Of a stretch of 64,000 bases of DNA, positions 12,626 to 22,729 are shown piece after piece. The stretch comes from Vesta saturnalis (Eukaryota; Arthropoda; Insecta; Coleoptera; Lampyridae): NCBI GenBank assembly GCA_036346205.1, contig JARFJB010001673.1, forward strand, positions 651,501 to 715,500, read 5' to 3'. Both the position numbers and the translations under genes were made by a program. The notes under the pieces were generated by a model, which searched no databases, was not told the origin of the DNA, and saw only the letters and a list, made by a program, of their open reading frames with translations. Positions within the stretch are counted from its first letter, which is position 1; each line of letters begins with the position of its first letter.

Positions 12626-15090
12626 CAGGGTGTTTCAGTTTTTTGTAGCAGGACTTTAATAGTCGATAGAGCTTTCAAAATTAAGACAAAAAGTTCATAT
12701 AAACATAGGTTGCCAAACGCTTAGTTTTTGGGATACAGGGTTTCAAAGTTTTAATTTTTTTTCAGTTCTTTTAATTTATTTTCAAAGCTATTTAAAATAA
12801 TAAATCCAAATTTACTACACATATTACACTCCTTAAACTCAATATTAAGAGTAGTTTAACGCTTATCAATATCTACAGGGTAGTACATTTTCTGGGGTGG
12901 TACACACTTTATCCCCCCCAAAACTTTTTCATGCGACGCCTTTAACTCTTAAAAACCAAAAATTTAGATTGGCCATTTGATTTAGGAACCTTTTTGTCTT
13001 CTGCTTTTTTTTCGAAAAAAATGGTTTTTGAGATAAATTAGCTGTAATCCATGAACAGCTTCCAAATGGTAAGTAAAGAACATCTGATGCTTCCGCAAAA
13101 AATAGTGTGCCATGAAAAGAACAATAAAAAAAAAAGAATCAAATTATGTCAATTCTCACGTTTTATTTTAAATACGACTTGTGCATAAGAAAGAATGTAA
13201 TTTATTTACATATTTGATTGTGTTAATTTTTATTGCAAAAGTGATCTTTTAAAATGCCATTTTTGTTTTCTAATCAAGAAATGGCGGATATTAACTTTAT
13301 TTATGGCTTTCAAAATGGAAGTTCAGCAGCAGCAGCCCGTGAATATAGGCGAATATTTCCTTTTAGAAGAGCTCTGAATCCTTCAGTATTTGTAAGAGTT
13401 CACCAACAAATTATAAGTCAGAGGTTAAATAATGTGCATGGTCGTCAAAATAATAATCATAGGCAGCAAAAAAATATTGCACGATGAATTTTGCATGAAT
13501 TCGACAGAGATCCCACAACTAACATTAGAAGAGTATCCGTAGCTTTAGGTGGAGTCTCAAATACTACTATTCACCGAACATTAAGACGGGATCACCGATA
13601 TCCTTACCATCTACAACCTGTTCAAGGACTACAATCAGGGATGCAGAACGTAGAGTTGCGTATTGTCGATGGATTCTTGCTGAAAATAATAACAATCCAG
13701 GTTTTTTAAATAATGTTTTATGGACCGATGAATCCTGCTTCACTCGCCGTGGTGTGGTAAATTTTCACAACCAGCACGTTTGGGCATATGAAAATCCACA
13801 TGTAGTTCGCCCGAGACATTTCCAACAAGAATTTAGTGTGAACGTCTGGATAGGTATTTACAATAATCACCTTTTTGGGCCCTACTTTTTACCACCTCGG
13901 AGGAATGCTGCGACTTTCATGGAATTCTTAGAGAATGAACATGGGAATATGTGGGAACATATTCCCTTAAATTTACGAAGAACGGCTTTGTTCCAGATTG
14001 ATGGTTGTCCAGCTCATTATAGCAGAATCGTTAGAAACTGGCTGGACAACCATTATCCAGGAAGATGGATCGGTCGTGCAGGCCCAGTTCCCTGGCTGCC
14101 AAGATCTCCAGACCTAAATCCCTTAGATTTTTTTGTGTGGGGGCATTTAAAATAAAGGGTGTATGCAACTCCTGTGACAACAAGGGATGAACTCATTAAT
14201 AGGATTAGGGATGCGTGTAATGAAATAAGACAATTTTTAGTTAACATTCCACGGTGTGAATTATGTATTCAACAAAATGGTTCACATTTTGAACAGTACC
14301 TTTAAATTTATTTATCATTACGATAGCGTTTTTGTTTTATTGTTATAGGCTAAGTTTATTTGTTTAATTTATTTATTTCGTTCGTTTCGTTCATGCTAAA
14401 ATCTTAAATAGAAATTCTTTCCAATTTTTTCCAATAAATACGTATTTTTTAAATATTTATTTTGTTGTTTTACTTTTATTTTCCTTAATTTAATTCAACG
14501 GAAAAGTTAGGAAAAAATCAGTGGAGTACTACTTTTTATTAAGAGACAAAAAAAAAACGTGAGAATTGACATAATTTGATTCTTTTTTTTTATTGCTCTT
14601 TTCATGGCACACTATTTTTTGCGGGAGCATCAGACGTGCTTTACTTACCATTTGGAAGCTATTCATGGATTACAGCTAATTTATCTTAAAAACTATGCAT
14701 TTTTCGAAAAAACCAGAAGACAAAAAAGTTCCGAAATCAAATGTACAATCTAAATTTTTAGTTTTTAAGAGTTAGAGGCGTCGCATGAAAAAGTTCGGGG
14801 GGGATAAAGGGCGTACCACCCCAGAAAATGTACTACCCTGTAGATATCGATAAACGTTAAACTACTCTTGATATTGAGTTTAAGAAGTGTAATATGTGTA
14901 CTAAATTTGGATTTATTATTTTAAATAGTTTTGAAGATAAATTAAAAGAAGTGAAAAGAAATTAAAACTTTGAAACCCTGTATCTCCAAAACTAAGCGTT
15001 TGGCAACCTATGTTTATATAAACTTTTTGTCTTAATTTTGAAAGCTCTATCGACTATTAAAGTCCTGCTACAAAAAACTGGAACACCCTG
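12626..15090 (+). mobile_element. DD41D mariner with about 540-bp TIRs
   Basis: A 2,465-bp element flanked by TA (12624-12625, 15091-15092). The termini begin CAGGGTGTTTCAGTTTTTTG and, inward from the right, CAGGGTGTTCCAGTTTTTTG. The inverted repeats run over 12626-13164 and 14552-15090 with few differences. One transposase frame lies between them (13254-14305). It is nested in the hAT-like element and is among the best-preserved elements in the window, so it probably arrived late. Confidence 0.9.
13254..14305 (+). pseudogene. DD41D mariner transposase, nearly complete
   Basis: Starts at ATG 13254 (MPFLFSNQEMADINFIYG) with the DUF4817-type helix-turn-helix, then a second helix-turn-helix ending YHLQPVQGL. 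Catalytic residues: first Asp in LWTDESCF near 13720, second Asp in FQIDGCPAHYS near 14000, third in SPDLNPLDFFVWG near 14128. I count 41 residues between the second and third Asp, hence DD41D, the spacing of rosa/visitor-type mariners. Damage is light: TGA at 13485-13487, a 1-base deletion in a GGG run near 13640, and TAA at 14153-14155 after GHLK. The C-terminus ends GSHFEQYL at 14305. All three acidic residues are intact, but the gene cannot make a full protein as written. Confidence 0.85.
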
Positions 15091-15280
15091 TATATGCATT
15101 AAAACGATTTTTGGGCAATATATGCAAATATGCACTAAAAAAATTACCTTGAATTGCGATTAAAGGGCATGAAACGCGTATATGTCAAGTTTAAGACCAA
15201 TATACCAATAAATAAGGATATACGTTTATCATATAATCCAATCATCAATTATAACTAATAAACAACTTCAATCTAAGAAG

Positions 15281-15688
15281 AATTTTTCTTTAATGATTGT
15301 GGACCTGAACAGGCTAAATTAGGCTTATCGTGCTAAAGCACTTAGGAACACTTAGGGGGATGGATAAAGGGATAATGAATTGCCAATAGATGCCTATGAA
15401 CAGCTACCTTAAATTTTCTCATATCATAACTGAGAGGAAAACAGGAACTAGGGAAATCATTCCAGAGTTTAGAAGCCGTGTAGAAAAATGTGGATTGCGC
15501 CCGTTTGGTACGACAAGTGGAGATTTGTACTGTATAGTGGTGATGTGAATGAGCGAACCCGAGTGTTTCTCGCAAAGATAGCCCCGAGATGGTATCAAAA
15601 AATATAATTCAGCATCACAATAGCCGTTGTAATAACGATAATACAAAGAAAGAACTGAAACCATCCTTCTATGCTCAAGGGACTGTGT
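15281..15688 (-). pseudogene. LINE-A 3' fragment (copy 3)
   Basis: Minus-strand 3' end of the LINE-A family also found at 19869-21193 and 27582-29128. It covers the RT C-terminus (HRRMVSVLSLYYRYYNGY, then the TRFAHSHH-like stretch and a C-terminal HLLAIHYP) and the 3' UTR, with a short A-rich tail read on the minus strand. It is truncated at 15688, where similarity to the other copies stops abruptly. At least one frameshift separates the two halves. It is nested in the hAT-like element. Confidence 0.8.
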
Positions 15689-15988
15689 CAATTACCTGTC
15701 TCTTTCCCAATAAGAGAAAAACAATATCCTAATCTTTGCCTGAGGACTGCCCATTAGAACCAATTAGATGCTTTTCGCAAGAAACCACTCAGAAGCAGGG
15801 ATATGTATTAATGCTACACCCTCTTTCGATAATTACCACCGTTAATGTGAGCACCATACTATTAGTTTATCTTCTAACTTGTGAAAACCGATTGGTGTGA
15901 AATATAATTGAAAACATTGTGAGTAAACGGCAAAAGCAAAAGTACTTACAGGATGGGTTCATCTAGGTTTTCGACCGAATGAGTGCTT

Positions 15989-16281
15989 GCAGCGCGAAAC
16001 TATTTTGACAATGTGAAAGAAAAGATGACTGTAAGGCTCGAATCCACACTGAAAACGGTAGTGTCGTTAAAAAAGTCAATGATCATTCTCATGACAGTTC
16101 GGCGGCAAAAGTTGAGGTTCAGGCAACTGTTTCTAGAATAAAAGAGGGAGCTGGAGAAGTGATGGAAACAGCAGGACAAGTTATCAATGATTGTATTGGA
16201 GAATTATCGGCAGTTGCCCAAGCAACCATGTCACGCCATGGAGCGGCACCTCCTGCGCCCGAAAGTGTAAAAAACTTAATG
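15989..16281 (+). pseudogene. FLYWCH zinc-finger gene fragment
   Basis: Plus-strand frame reading DDCKARIHTENGSVVKKVND then HSHDSSAAKVEV, followed by an Ala/Glu-rich helical stretch (RIKEGAGEVMETAGQVIND). This is the C-terminal half of a FLYWCH-type zinc finger and its usual flank in arthropod FLYWCH/MULE-type proteins. The finger's first half is out of frame or missing upstream of 16020. The frame ends abruptly at about 16281, where minus-strand hAT transposase sequence begins. It could be a piece of a MULE transposon or of a host FLYWCH gene carried by the hAT-like element; the sequence does not decide. Confidence 0.6.
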
Positions 16282-17025
16282 AACAAAATCAATTATATGC
16301 ATAAAATCCCGAACTGCATCAAACTTTGCCACCCAACGAGTGGCACACAACCTTTTTAAGGTTTTCATTTTTTGATCTACTTCTGATTTCTCAATTACAT
16401 CGTTGAGAATAGTCTTTTGGGCGTATTGAAAAATCTGTAGCATTTTTCGATAGTACCAATACAATTACGTATTTCATGGACCTCACACGCTCTTGTTACA
16501 GCTAAATCTAAGGAGTGACCCGCGCAGTGTACGTACAAAGCTAATGGATGCTTGTCTTGCACAAATTTCTTGACACCGTTGTACTGACCAGACATAGCTG
16601 ATGCCCGATCATAGCCCTCTTAAACCATTCAAGTTTAACCCATAACTTTCCAAACTATCTAGTATTTTGACTGCCAGTGCTTTGCCTGTGAGCTCAGTGG
16701 TTGACACAAATTGTAGAAATTGTTCTTTTACAGAATGGTTTCAATTTTCCACAGCAACATAGCGAACACACACAAAAATTTATTCGAAGCTTGAAATGTC
16801 ACTGGTTTCATCTGTCAGTACTGAGAAATAAGTTGCATTATTAGCTTCATCGACTAGTGTATTTTTTATAACATTATTGGAAGATGAAATGATTTCATTT
16901 TGTAACAGAGGCGAGAGGTATTTGATTTTTCCAGCTCCATCCAAGATGTCTTTTAAGTCTTGATCTCCTTGGCTTCTGTATCTCAAAAGATCTCTAAAAT
17001 TCTGTAATGTATTTATGCTAAAATG
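16276..17025 (-). pseudogene. hAT transposase core (DUF4371/ZMYM1-like)
   Basis: Minus-strand frames, broken by stops and shifts, collinear with the DUF4371 region of hAT transposases: NFRDLLRYRSQGDQDLKDIL, then KYLSPLLQNEIISSSNN, the catalytic TDETSDISSFE (near 16785), VRYVAVEN, RASAMSGQYNGVKKF, VHCAGHSLDLAVTRA (near 16530) and LKRLCATRWVAKFDAVRDF (near 16310). A frameshift falls near 16450 and others near 16780 and 16615. The C-terminal part, including the last acidic residue and dimerisation domain, is missing at 16276, where a FLYWCH fragment on the other strand abuts. Clearly dead. Confidence 0.8.
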
Positions 17026-17645
17026 AGCAATGAGAGATAATACTATAACATCGTTTGCTAAGGACCTTAAGGTTTATAGTCGGTGGGCCCAGGCCTTGTC
17101 AACAGAACAGTTCCCGGGATTTACAGAAGGAGTCCATAATCGTTATCTTGGCATTAGATGCCCTCTTGATACTGAACATGCTCAGCATATCGCGGTCCGG
17201 GACATTATCCTGTCTTACAGTTTTACCATTGTACGATTTACTGAAACGACTATTCTAATATTAGGAATACTGTATCCTTAAGCTATTCTGTGACGTCTTC
17301 GGAGCAGCAGCAAAAGGTCACCTTTCAGTGCTTCACGTTTACTCGATCTTGAGACCCGCCATGCCAACGTTAGTTGAGCGTTTTCGGTGGTCTGAAGATG
17401 TAATGAAATCGAAGTTTGCGATGAAACTTGTGAAAGGGAGAACGTGGAAGATATATGTAAGAATGCGTAGATTATATACTAATCCGTGTTTCACTGAATT
17501 AATATTGGGCAAAATGTATCTATGTTATTTTCTTCCATTAGATACTTTCGCGTCATTTTTTCTTCGTTTATTTATGGTCTCTAGTCACATTGCAGAGGCA
17601 AGAAAAATAGTAGAATCCAGGTCATACAGTGAGACTTAAACCCAT

Positions 17646-17651
<6 letters not shown>
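17026..17651. other. Unassigned part of the hAT-like element
   Basis: Two plus-strand open frames (17030-17281 and 17328-17639) have no recognised domain. The region may be decayed 5' sequence of the minus-strand transposase gene. GC content at 17060-17210 is somewhat higher than the flanks. Confidence 0.35.

Positions 17652-17706
<55 letters not shown>
17652..17706. repeat. (TA)n microsatellite
   Basis: Fifty-five bases of TA repeat directly next to the right subterminal array of the hAT-like element. Confidence 0.95.
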
Positions 17707-17710
<4 letters not shown>

Positions 17711-17818
17711 AAACGTCCCATGTCGAAACGGCTCGCGTCAAAACGTCTTCTCACCGAATTGTCTCGCGCTGAAAAGTTCTCGCGCCCAACCGTCTCCGCG
17801 CCGAAACGTTGTAGATCA
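17707..17818. repeat. Right subterminal repeat array of the hAT-like element
   Basis: About seven units of 15-16 bp with cores such as CGCCGAAACGT, the reverse complement of the left-array unit. The array ends at the element boundary next to GTCTAGAC. Confidence 0.9.
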
Positions 17819-17826
17819 GTCTAGAC

Positions 17827-18389
17827 AGTTAGTTAATGATTGTATTGGTAACCAGTTAATATTGCTAAGCATTTTATTTAAGTCATGATATTCAACAATT
17901 TTGAGTTTTTCTTGTTATAGCTTTATATCAGATTTATTATTGGCTTTATATAAATTAACATGTAATATGACAGGACAGTGGTCAGTTATTTTGTTCGTAA
18001 TTATTGCAGTAACAATTTTTAATTTATTAATTTTGGATTTGATGAAGATGTGGTCAATACATGAACTCGAGTTAAATTCTATTCTTGTAGGATGATTAAT
18101 GTACGATAAAAATGTATATTGACTCATTAAGTTCAGGTAAGTGTTAATTTCGTTATTTGCTAATAATGTGTTTATATTGACATCACCTGCAAAAATCTCA
18201 ATGTTCTGTCAGATACACTCCTAATTGTTCTAAAAAATCGTATGGATTGAAGGAAGGAGGTGTATAAATAACAGTTACTGCAATATCCTTCGATTCAATT
18301 TTTATATTGATTCTAGTGAATGTATATTTATAAATTGTACAGTATGATTCAATTGTGATTTGACGTGTGCTATACATCCATCATTTTGA
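17827..18389 (-). pseudogene. LINE-B, endonuclease part (5' part)
   Basis: Minus-strand APE endonuclease remnant: DGCIAHVK near 18370, IEIFAGDVNINTLL near 18195 (the GDxN motif), INHPTRIEFNSSSCIDHIF near 18075, and TDHCPVILHVN near 17965 (catalytic TDH). It then continues toward the RT as LNKMLSNINWLPIQSL and is cut by the hAT insertion at 17826. Joining the GTCTAGAC copy to 10814-10818 and then to 9256 continues the linker into the RT at 9143, so this and 7484-9256 are one element. The 5' end is lost at the piggyBac boundary near 18390. Confidence 0.75.
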
Positions 18390-18393
18390 TTAA

Positions 18394-19500
18394 CACGTTA
18401 GCTGCCGCATGGTCCGCCGGCGGTCCAACACTGACCTAATTTATATGCCAGTGATTGAAGCCTCATGATTCCTCAAACGCAGTACTTGATTATTTATTAT
18501 TCTTTACATAACAATTTTGAATAAGGTTCAGGTTAAATATTAAGTTAGTGTGGGTCGTATTATAGTGTTTGTTTAAATTGACCGCCGGCGACCAAACATC
18601 CGTAAATTGACAGTTGGTCGCCGGCTACCAGACTGCCATAACCTCAAATAAGTGCTATTCATTTGTCGTATGTGACAGGTAACAGGTAACACAGTATAAT
18701 ATTATTACAACTTGATTATAACGTCACTGAATTTTTTAGATCTTACATATCACTTACATCTTTTACTATGGATCCAAGTAAAAGGCCATTGACAGACCAC
18801 GAGTTGCAACTTGAAGACGAACAATATTCAGACGACGATGTTTCCGATATTGATAGCGATGATAGTGTAAAAGGTTGAGATTTTGATATTTCTTAAAATG
18901 AGTGTAATAATTCAACTGAAGATGAATTTGAGCAACACTTTATCCGAAAATTCAAGTGGAGAATCTATTGCTTCAGATAGTGATGTTCTACAAATTTTGT
19001 CAGGATGGCGAGATGTTAAAATAATGGAAAATTTATCGTTAATGATAATTTTTACACTAGCCTTCCGCTGGCTAAAGCCTTGCTGGATAAAAACACACAG
19101 TTTAGGAAATTTAAGGAAAAATAGAAAAGAATTACCAAAAGAAGTCGTCACAGCAAAATTGAAAATAGGGGAAATTGTTGGCAAAGAAGATGACGATGGC
19201 ATCGTAGTCTCAAAATGGAAAGGTAAAAGGGACGTACTGATGCTATCTACCTGCCATACCTTAGAAATGGTCAACACCGGTAAGAAACATAGAAACCAAG
19301 AAGACGTTTTCAAATCAAAAATTATCACTCATTATAATCCAGGTAAGGCAGGTATTGATTTATCTGACCAGTTGTCCTCTTATTCTTCTGCCATAAGAAA
19401 ATCCATTAGGTGGTACCATACAGTCGCTATTGAGTTACTCATAGGTACAACTGTAGTTAGTGCTGTTATAATAGTGATGTGCAGTTTTTAAAACAGTCGC
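18394..19500 (+). pseudogene. piggyBac remnant 1
   Basis: Begins after TTAA (18390-18393) with CACGTTAGCTGCCGC, a piggyBac-like terminus. Three copies of a CCGCCGGCG-type motif follow at about 18413, 18584 and 18617, likely subterminal repeats. An acidic N-terminus starts at ATG 18768 (MDPSKRPLTDHELQLEDEQ). The middle, including the first catalytic Asp, is deleted. The frame resumes with NDNFYTSLPLAKALLDKNTQ near 19035 (second Asp), then GKEDDDGIVVSKWKGKRDVL and GIDLSDQLSSYSS near 19355 (third Asp), and stops after GTTVVSA. No right TIR with a TTAA was found. A 26-bp imperfect tandem repeat lies at 19493-19548. Confidence 0.75.
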
Positions 19501-19868
19501 GTTAAGTAAACGATCCGAAAGTGTCGCATTAAATAAGCGATCAGAGTAGTTGTTGGTCGATTGACGCCGCAGCATAAGTGACATTGTATAGTCACGCGGC
19601 CCTATAATGTGTGAAAATTACTAATAAGAATTAATTAGCGGTGAAATAGGGAAGAAGTAGAAAAATTCCTTCCTTATTAAAATAATAAAAGTGCAAGTTG
19701 TGATTGCACCATAATTTGTGATTCGCAATAAAGGTAACGTAATAAGTGAAGGAAGCGGTCCCAGTTTGGCGGCTTAGTGACATCATCGGAGAAGCAGTAC
19801 AACAACCTAAACAAGGCCTCAAATTGGTAGAAAGGAGAGCCGGGTTACGTTATCAACTTTCAATGGAA
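19501..19868. other. Unassigned sequence between piggyBac remnant and LINE-A
   Basis: No open frame or domain recognised. It could include the missing 3' flank of the piggyBac remnant. Confidence 0.35.
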
Positions 19869-21193
19869 TTTTTTTTTTATGACTGTGGACATGAACAGGC
19901 TAAATTAGGCCTTTCGTGCTAAAGCACTCAGGAACACTTAGGAGGATGGATAGAGGGATAATGAATTGCCAATAGGTGGCTATGAACAGCTACCTTAAAT
20001 TTTCTCATATCATAAGTGAGAGGAAAATAGGAACTAGGGAGATTATTCCAGTGTTTAGAAGCCGTGTAGAAAAATGTGGATTGCGCCCGTTTGGTACGAC
20101 AAGTGGAGATTTGTACTGCATACTGATGATGTGAATGAGCGAACCGAGTGTTTCTCGCAAAGAGATGGTATCAAAGAATATAATTCAGCAGCACAATAGC
20201 CGTTGTAATAACGATAATACAAAGAAAGAACTGAAACCATCCTTCTATGCCCAAGGGACTGTATGTGAGAAGTTAAGGACGGGTCATTTATAAGCCTAAT
20301 CGCTCTCTTTTGAATACCATCAACGATATCAAGAGCGTATTGGGGAGCACTAACCCAGAGGTGAGAATTATATTCCAGATGAGGCCGAATTTGGGCCTTA
20401 TACAGCAGAAGGAGTTGTCGAGAGGTAAAGTACTGCTTAGATCTGTACAAAAAGCCTATTTTACGAGCAGCTGTTTTGGTAGCTGACAGAAGATGGTCAA
20501 CCCATGAGAGATTTGAAGATACTGTCATACCCAACAGAGTAATAGAGTCTGAAAACTTAAGAACTGAGCCATTCATACCTAGAACAGGAAATGATCGATC
20601 TTTTTTGGCGGACATAAGGCAACACTGAGTTTTGTTAGCATTAAATTTAACTAGATTATTGCTTCCCCATTCGAGAATACGTTGAATATCTTTGTTGATT
20701 GAATTTGCCATTTCAGCTTTAATTTCTTGATTTGACATAGAAGGTGGATTGTCACTATGAGTAGACTGAGATGAACTACAGTGAAGAGTGCTATCGTCAG
20801 CAAAGCAATGGATGGGGTTAGTTGTTGAAGAAATAAGGTCATTTATGTACAGTAGAAAAAGTGTAGGCGCTATAACGGATCCCTGTGGTACGCCAGCGTT
20901 AATGCTAACTTCTTTTGAAAAAAAGCCATCAACTACGACACGTATTCGTCTTTTATCAAGGAAACTAGAAACCCAGTTGATGAGCGTATTATTTAACCCA
21001 AACGAGGTGAGTTTGGCAAGTAAACACTTATGCCAAACTTGGTCAAATGCCTTTGAGATATCTAAAGCGACTACAACTGTTTCGCCGGACTGCTCTACTG
21101 TACTGTTCCAAACTTGGGTCACATATGAAAGAAGATCGCCTGTTGAACGACTTTGCCTAAACCCATATTGGTGGTCACTAAGGACTTTGTTAA
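19869..21193 (-). mobile_element. LINE-A copy 1 (5' truncated)
   Basis: A non-LTR retrotransposon copy on the minus strand with a poly(A) tail seen as T at 19869-19878. It is 5' truncated inside the RT at about 21193; the other full-length portion of the family (27582-29128) extends further upstream. The 3' UTR matches the other two copies closely, so the family was active relatively recently. Confidence 0.85.
20055..21122 (-). CDS. LINE-A reverse transcriptase, partial
   Basis: A 355-codon open frame covering most of the RT of an APE-type LINE (CR1/Jockey-like). Visible motifs: VVALDISKAFDQVWHKCLLA (first catalytic Asp), NAGVPQGSVIAPTLFLLYIN, the catalytic box HCFADDSTLH, then LGMTVSSNLSWVDHLLS in the thumb and RPHLEYNSHLWVSAPQYALD. 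Relative to the copy at 28279-28950, a short deletion in the C-terminus (after YSLIPS) shifts the frame, so the last 40 residues are aberrant. The N-terminal RT fingers and any endonuclease are lost by 5' truncation. The start used is just the first in-frame Met. Confidence 0.8.
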   Translation of the reverse strand: MTQVWNSTVEQSGETVVVALDISKAFDQVWHKCLLAKLTSFGLNNTLINWVSSFLDKRRIRVVVDGFFSKEVSINAGVPQGSVIAPTLFLLYINDLISSTTNPIHCFADDSTLHCSSSQSTHSDNPPSMSNQEIKAEMANSINKDIQRILEWGSNNLVKFNANKTQCCLMSAKKDRSFPVLGMNGSVLKFSDSITLLGMTVSSNLSWVDHLLSATKTAARKIGFLYRSKQYFTSRQLLLLYKAQIRPHLEYNSHLWVSAPQYALDIVDGIQKRAIRLINDPSLTSHIQSLGHRRMVSVLSLYYRYYNGYCAAELYSLIPSLCEKHSVRSFTSSVCSTNLHLSYQTGAIHIFLHGF

Positions 21194-21414
21194 AAAAAAT
21201 AACAAATAAGAGCCTTTTGATTGTGTGAATAAGTAAAATGTTTATGTGTTTGATTTCCTCTAAACCTTAAATTTAAACATCATAATTAAACGAAAAACAA
21301 TTCGTTTAATTCTGATAAAGATTTTATTGTTGTATGTTGGTTTTAAGAAGGTTATTTTAGATTATAGTTTGATTTTTATATGAAAATGTAAACTTTCACC
21401 ATTAACATCATAAT
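21194..21414. other. AT-rich spacer
   Basis: No feature recognised. Confidence 0.4.
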
Positions 21415-21810
21415 AATACTTTTTTTGGGATTTTTAATGGTTATTTAATTAAAGTTTAAATGTTATTTATAAATGTATGTTAAAAGATAGTAAAAATTTG
21501 TCAATTTGAAAATTCAAAATAACATAAGTTATTAATATAACAGTTTGAGAAACGTATAAGACAACTATAAAATTGTAGTAAAGAATAACTAGGTCATTAA
21601 AATTAAATTTTATAGTTGGCTTATACGTTTCTCAAACTGTTATATTAATAGCAGGCTTATGTTTGTTTGAATTTTTCAAATTTGACAAAATTGTTTACTA
21701 CATCTTTAACAATTTTTAACAAACATTGCTACTGACGAAGATAACTGTAAGTGTTATCGAAACGTTTAGATTGTATAATTTAAAGTACACCATTAAAAAA
21801 TCCCAAAAAA
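21415..21810 (+). mobile_element. Inverted terminal repeats of a Penelope-like element
   Basis: Two 44-bp arms with one mismatch (21531-21574 and 21606-21649, core CAGTTTGAGAAACGTATAAG) form a hairpin. Outer strings GGGATTTTTAATGG (21428) and CCATTAAAAAATCCC (21790) are also inverted. The same arm sequence and hammerhead-like motif recur in the 5' terminus of the second PLE (61155-61420). This is therefore a solo or deleted terminal structure of that PLE family, without RT. Confidence 0.7.
21732..21765 (+). ncRNA. Hammerhead-like ribozyme motif in PLE terminus
   Basis: CTGACGA is followed by one extra A, a 6-bp helix GATAAC/GTTATC with a 7-nt loop, and GAAACGT. PLE termini are known to carry hammerhead ribozymes with a tiny palindromic ACGU helix III. 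The extra base between the GA of the core and helix II departs from the canonical core, so catalysis is unproven. Confidence 0.5.
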
Positions 21811-22727
21811 GATAAGTATTTTATTTTGATTTTTATATGTTTGTAAACAACGCTTTGATGCATTTTCGTTCAGATTTGGAATTTAATTAAATGAGTATAA
21901 CGTCTGAAATGTTATCAAATGCGAGACTGTACACCAAATAATGAGAATCTATTGACTGAAATACTTTTTTATTATCTTCCATCCTACATATACATATGTA
22001 GGTATAGAAGGTAATGCAATCAACTTTATTTTCACTATCGCTAAATCGACTTTCATCGGCTTTCGTTTTACAACTTTTGGCCAAGTTTCGTCAAGCTCTT
22101 GTCTGGATATGTGTTTCTGTGTGTGCGTGTCTGTGTGGATGTATGTTAGTATCTACGATAACTTCAGAACGGAAACACCTACGTACTTAAAATTTTGTAT
22201 GTAAGCATGTTTTCACTTCGCTTGCAGCTGATTAGATCTTGGGAGAAATCCACCGGCGGAAAGGGGGGTTTATTTGGTTTTTGTCAAATATTTCTGAAAC
22301 TGCTGATTATTTCAAAGATACAAAATACCTAGATTATAGATCCAAAACATAACGTTTTATGCAATTTTTTGATACAACGCGTAATTTAGCGGCAAAAAAA
22401 TTCCTAAAGTAGAATTTATCTGTTCAAATTTTTTTTCTGAATAACGATTACATTTATAAGAAAATGTGTAGAGATATTTTTTAAAGAAAATTTAATTTTA
22501 CCGAACTTTTCGTTATAAAATTTCTTAATATAACGCAAGGTAAGTCTAAAAATTACTTAGACATGAATGAAAATTGTTACATGCGCAAAGTGCGGTCGTA
22601 ACAAAAGTATAAAACGGTGTGCAGTAACAAGAATTATGGATTTAGCCGGAAGGAATATCTTCCTTCCTATGATAGCGTTTGTTGACACGTAAAGTTATAG
22701 CGTAGATAAATATACAAAGAAATGAAG
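21811..22727. other. Spacer with a GT-rich tract
   Basis: A GT-rich low-complexity run (GTGTTTCTGTGTGTGCGTGT and similar) lies at about 22109-22147, followed by CTACGATAACTTCAGAACGG, a combination often seen in dispersed arthropod repeats. No gene recognised. Confidence 0.4.
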
Positions 22728-22729
22728 TA

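Larger units (their letters stand above)
10827..17818 (-). mobile_element. hAT-like element with TTCGGCGC subterminal arrays
   Basis: The outer ends are bordered by identical 8-bp copies of GTCTAGAC (10819-10826 and 17819-17826), matching the nTCTAGAn target duplication described for Ac-type hAT elements. Both ends carry tandem 15-17 bp units related to GACGTTTCGGCGCG in opposite orientation, and the two termini align base for base with zero offset, although the outermost few bases match poorly. Removing the element restores the LINE-B frame. Contents: hAT transposase remnants on the minus strand (16276-17025 and 11995-12297), a DD41D mariner, a LINE-A fragment and a FLYWCH fragment. Element limits are well supported; which transposase mobilised it is uncertain. 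Confidence 0.7.

Noticed and set aside
19631..19822. 63-codon minus-strand frame between piggyBac and LINE-A
   Set aside because: No motif and no similarity to either neighbour.
21732..21765. Calling the motif a proven active hammerhead ribozyme
   Set aside because: The core has an extra base before helix II, so only hammerhead-like is justified.
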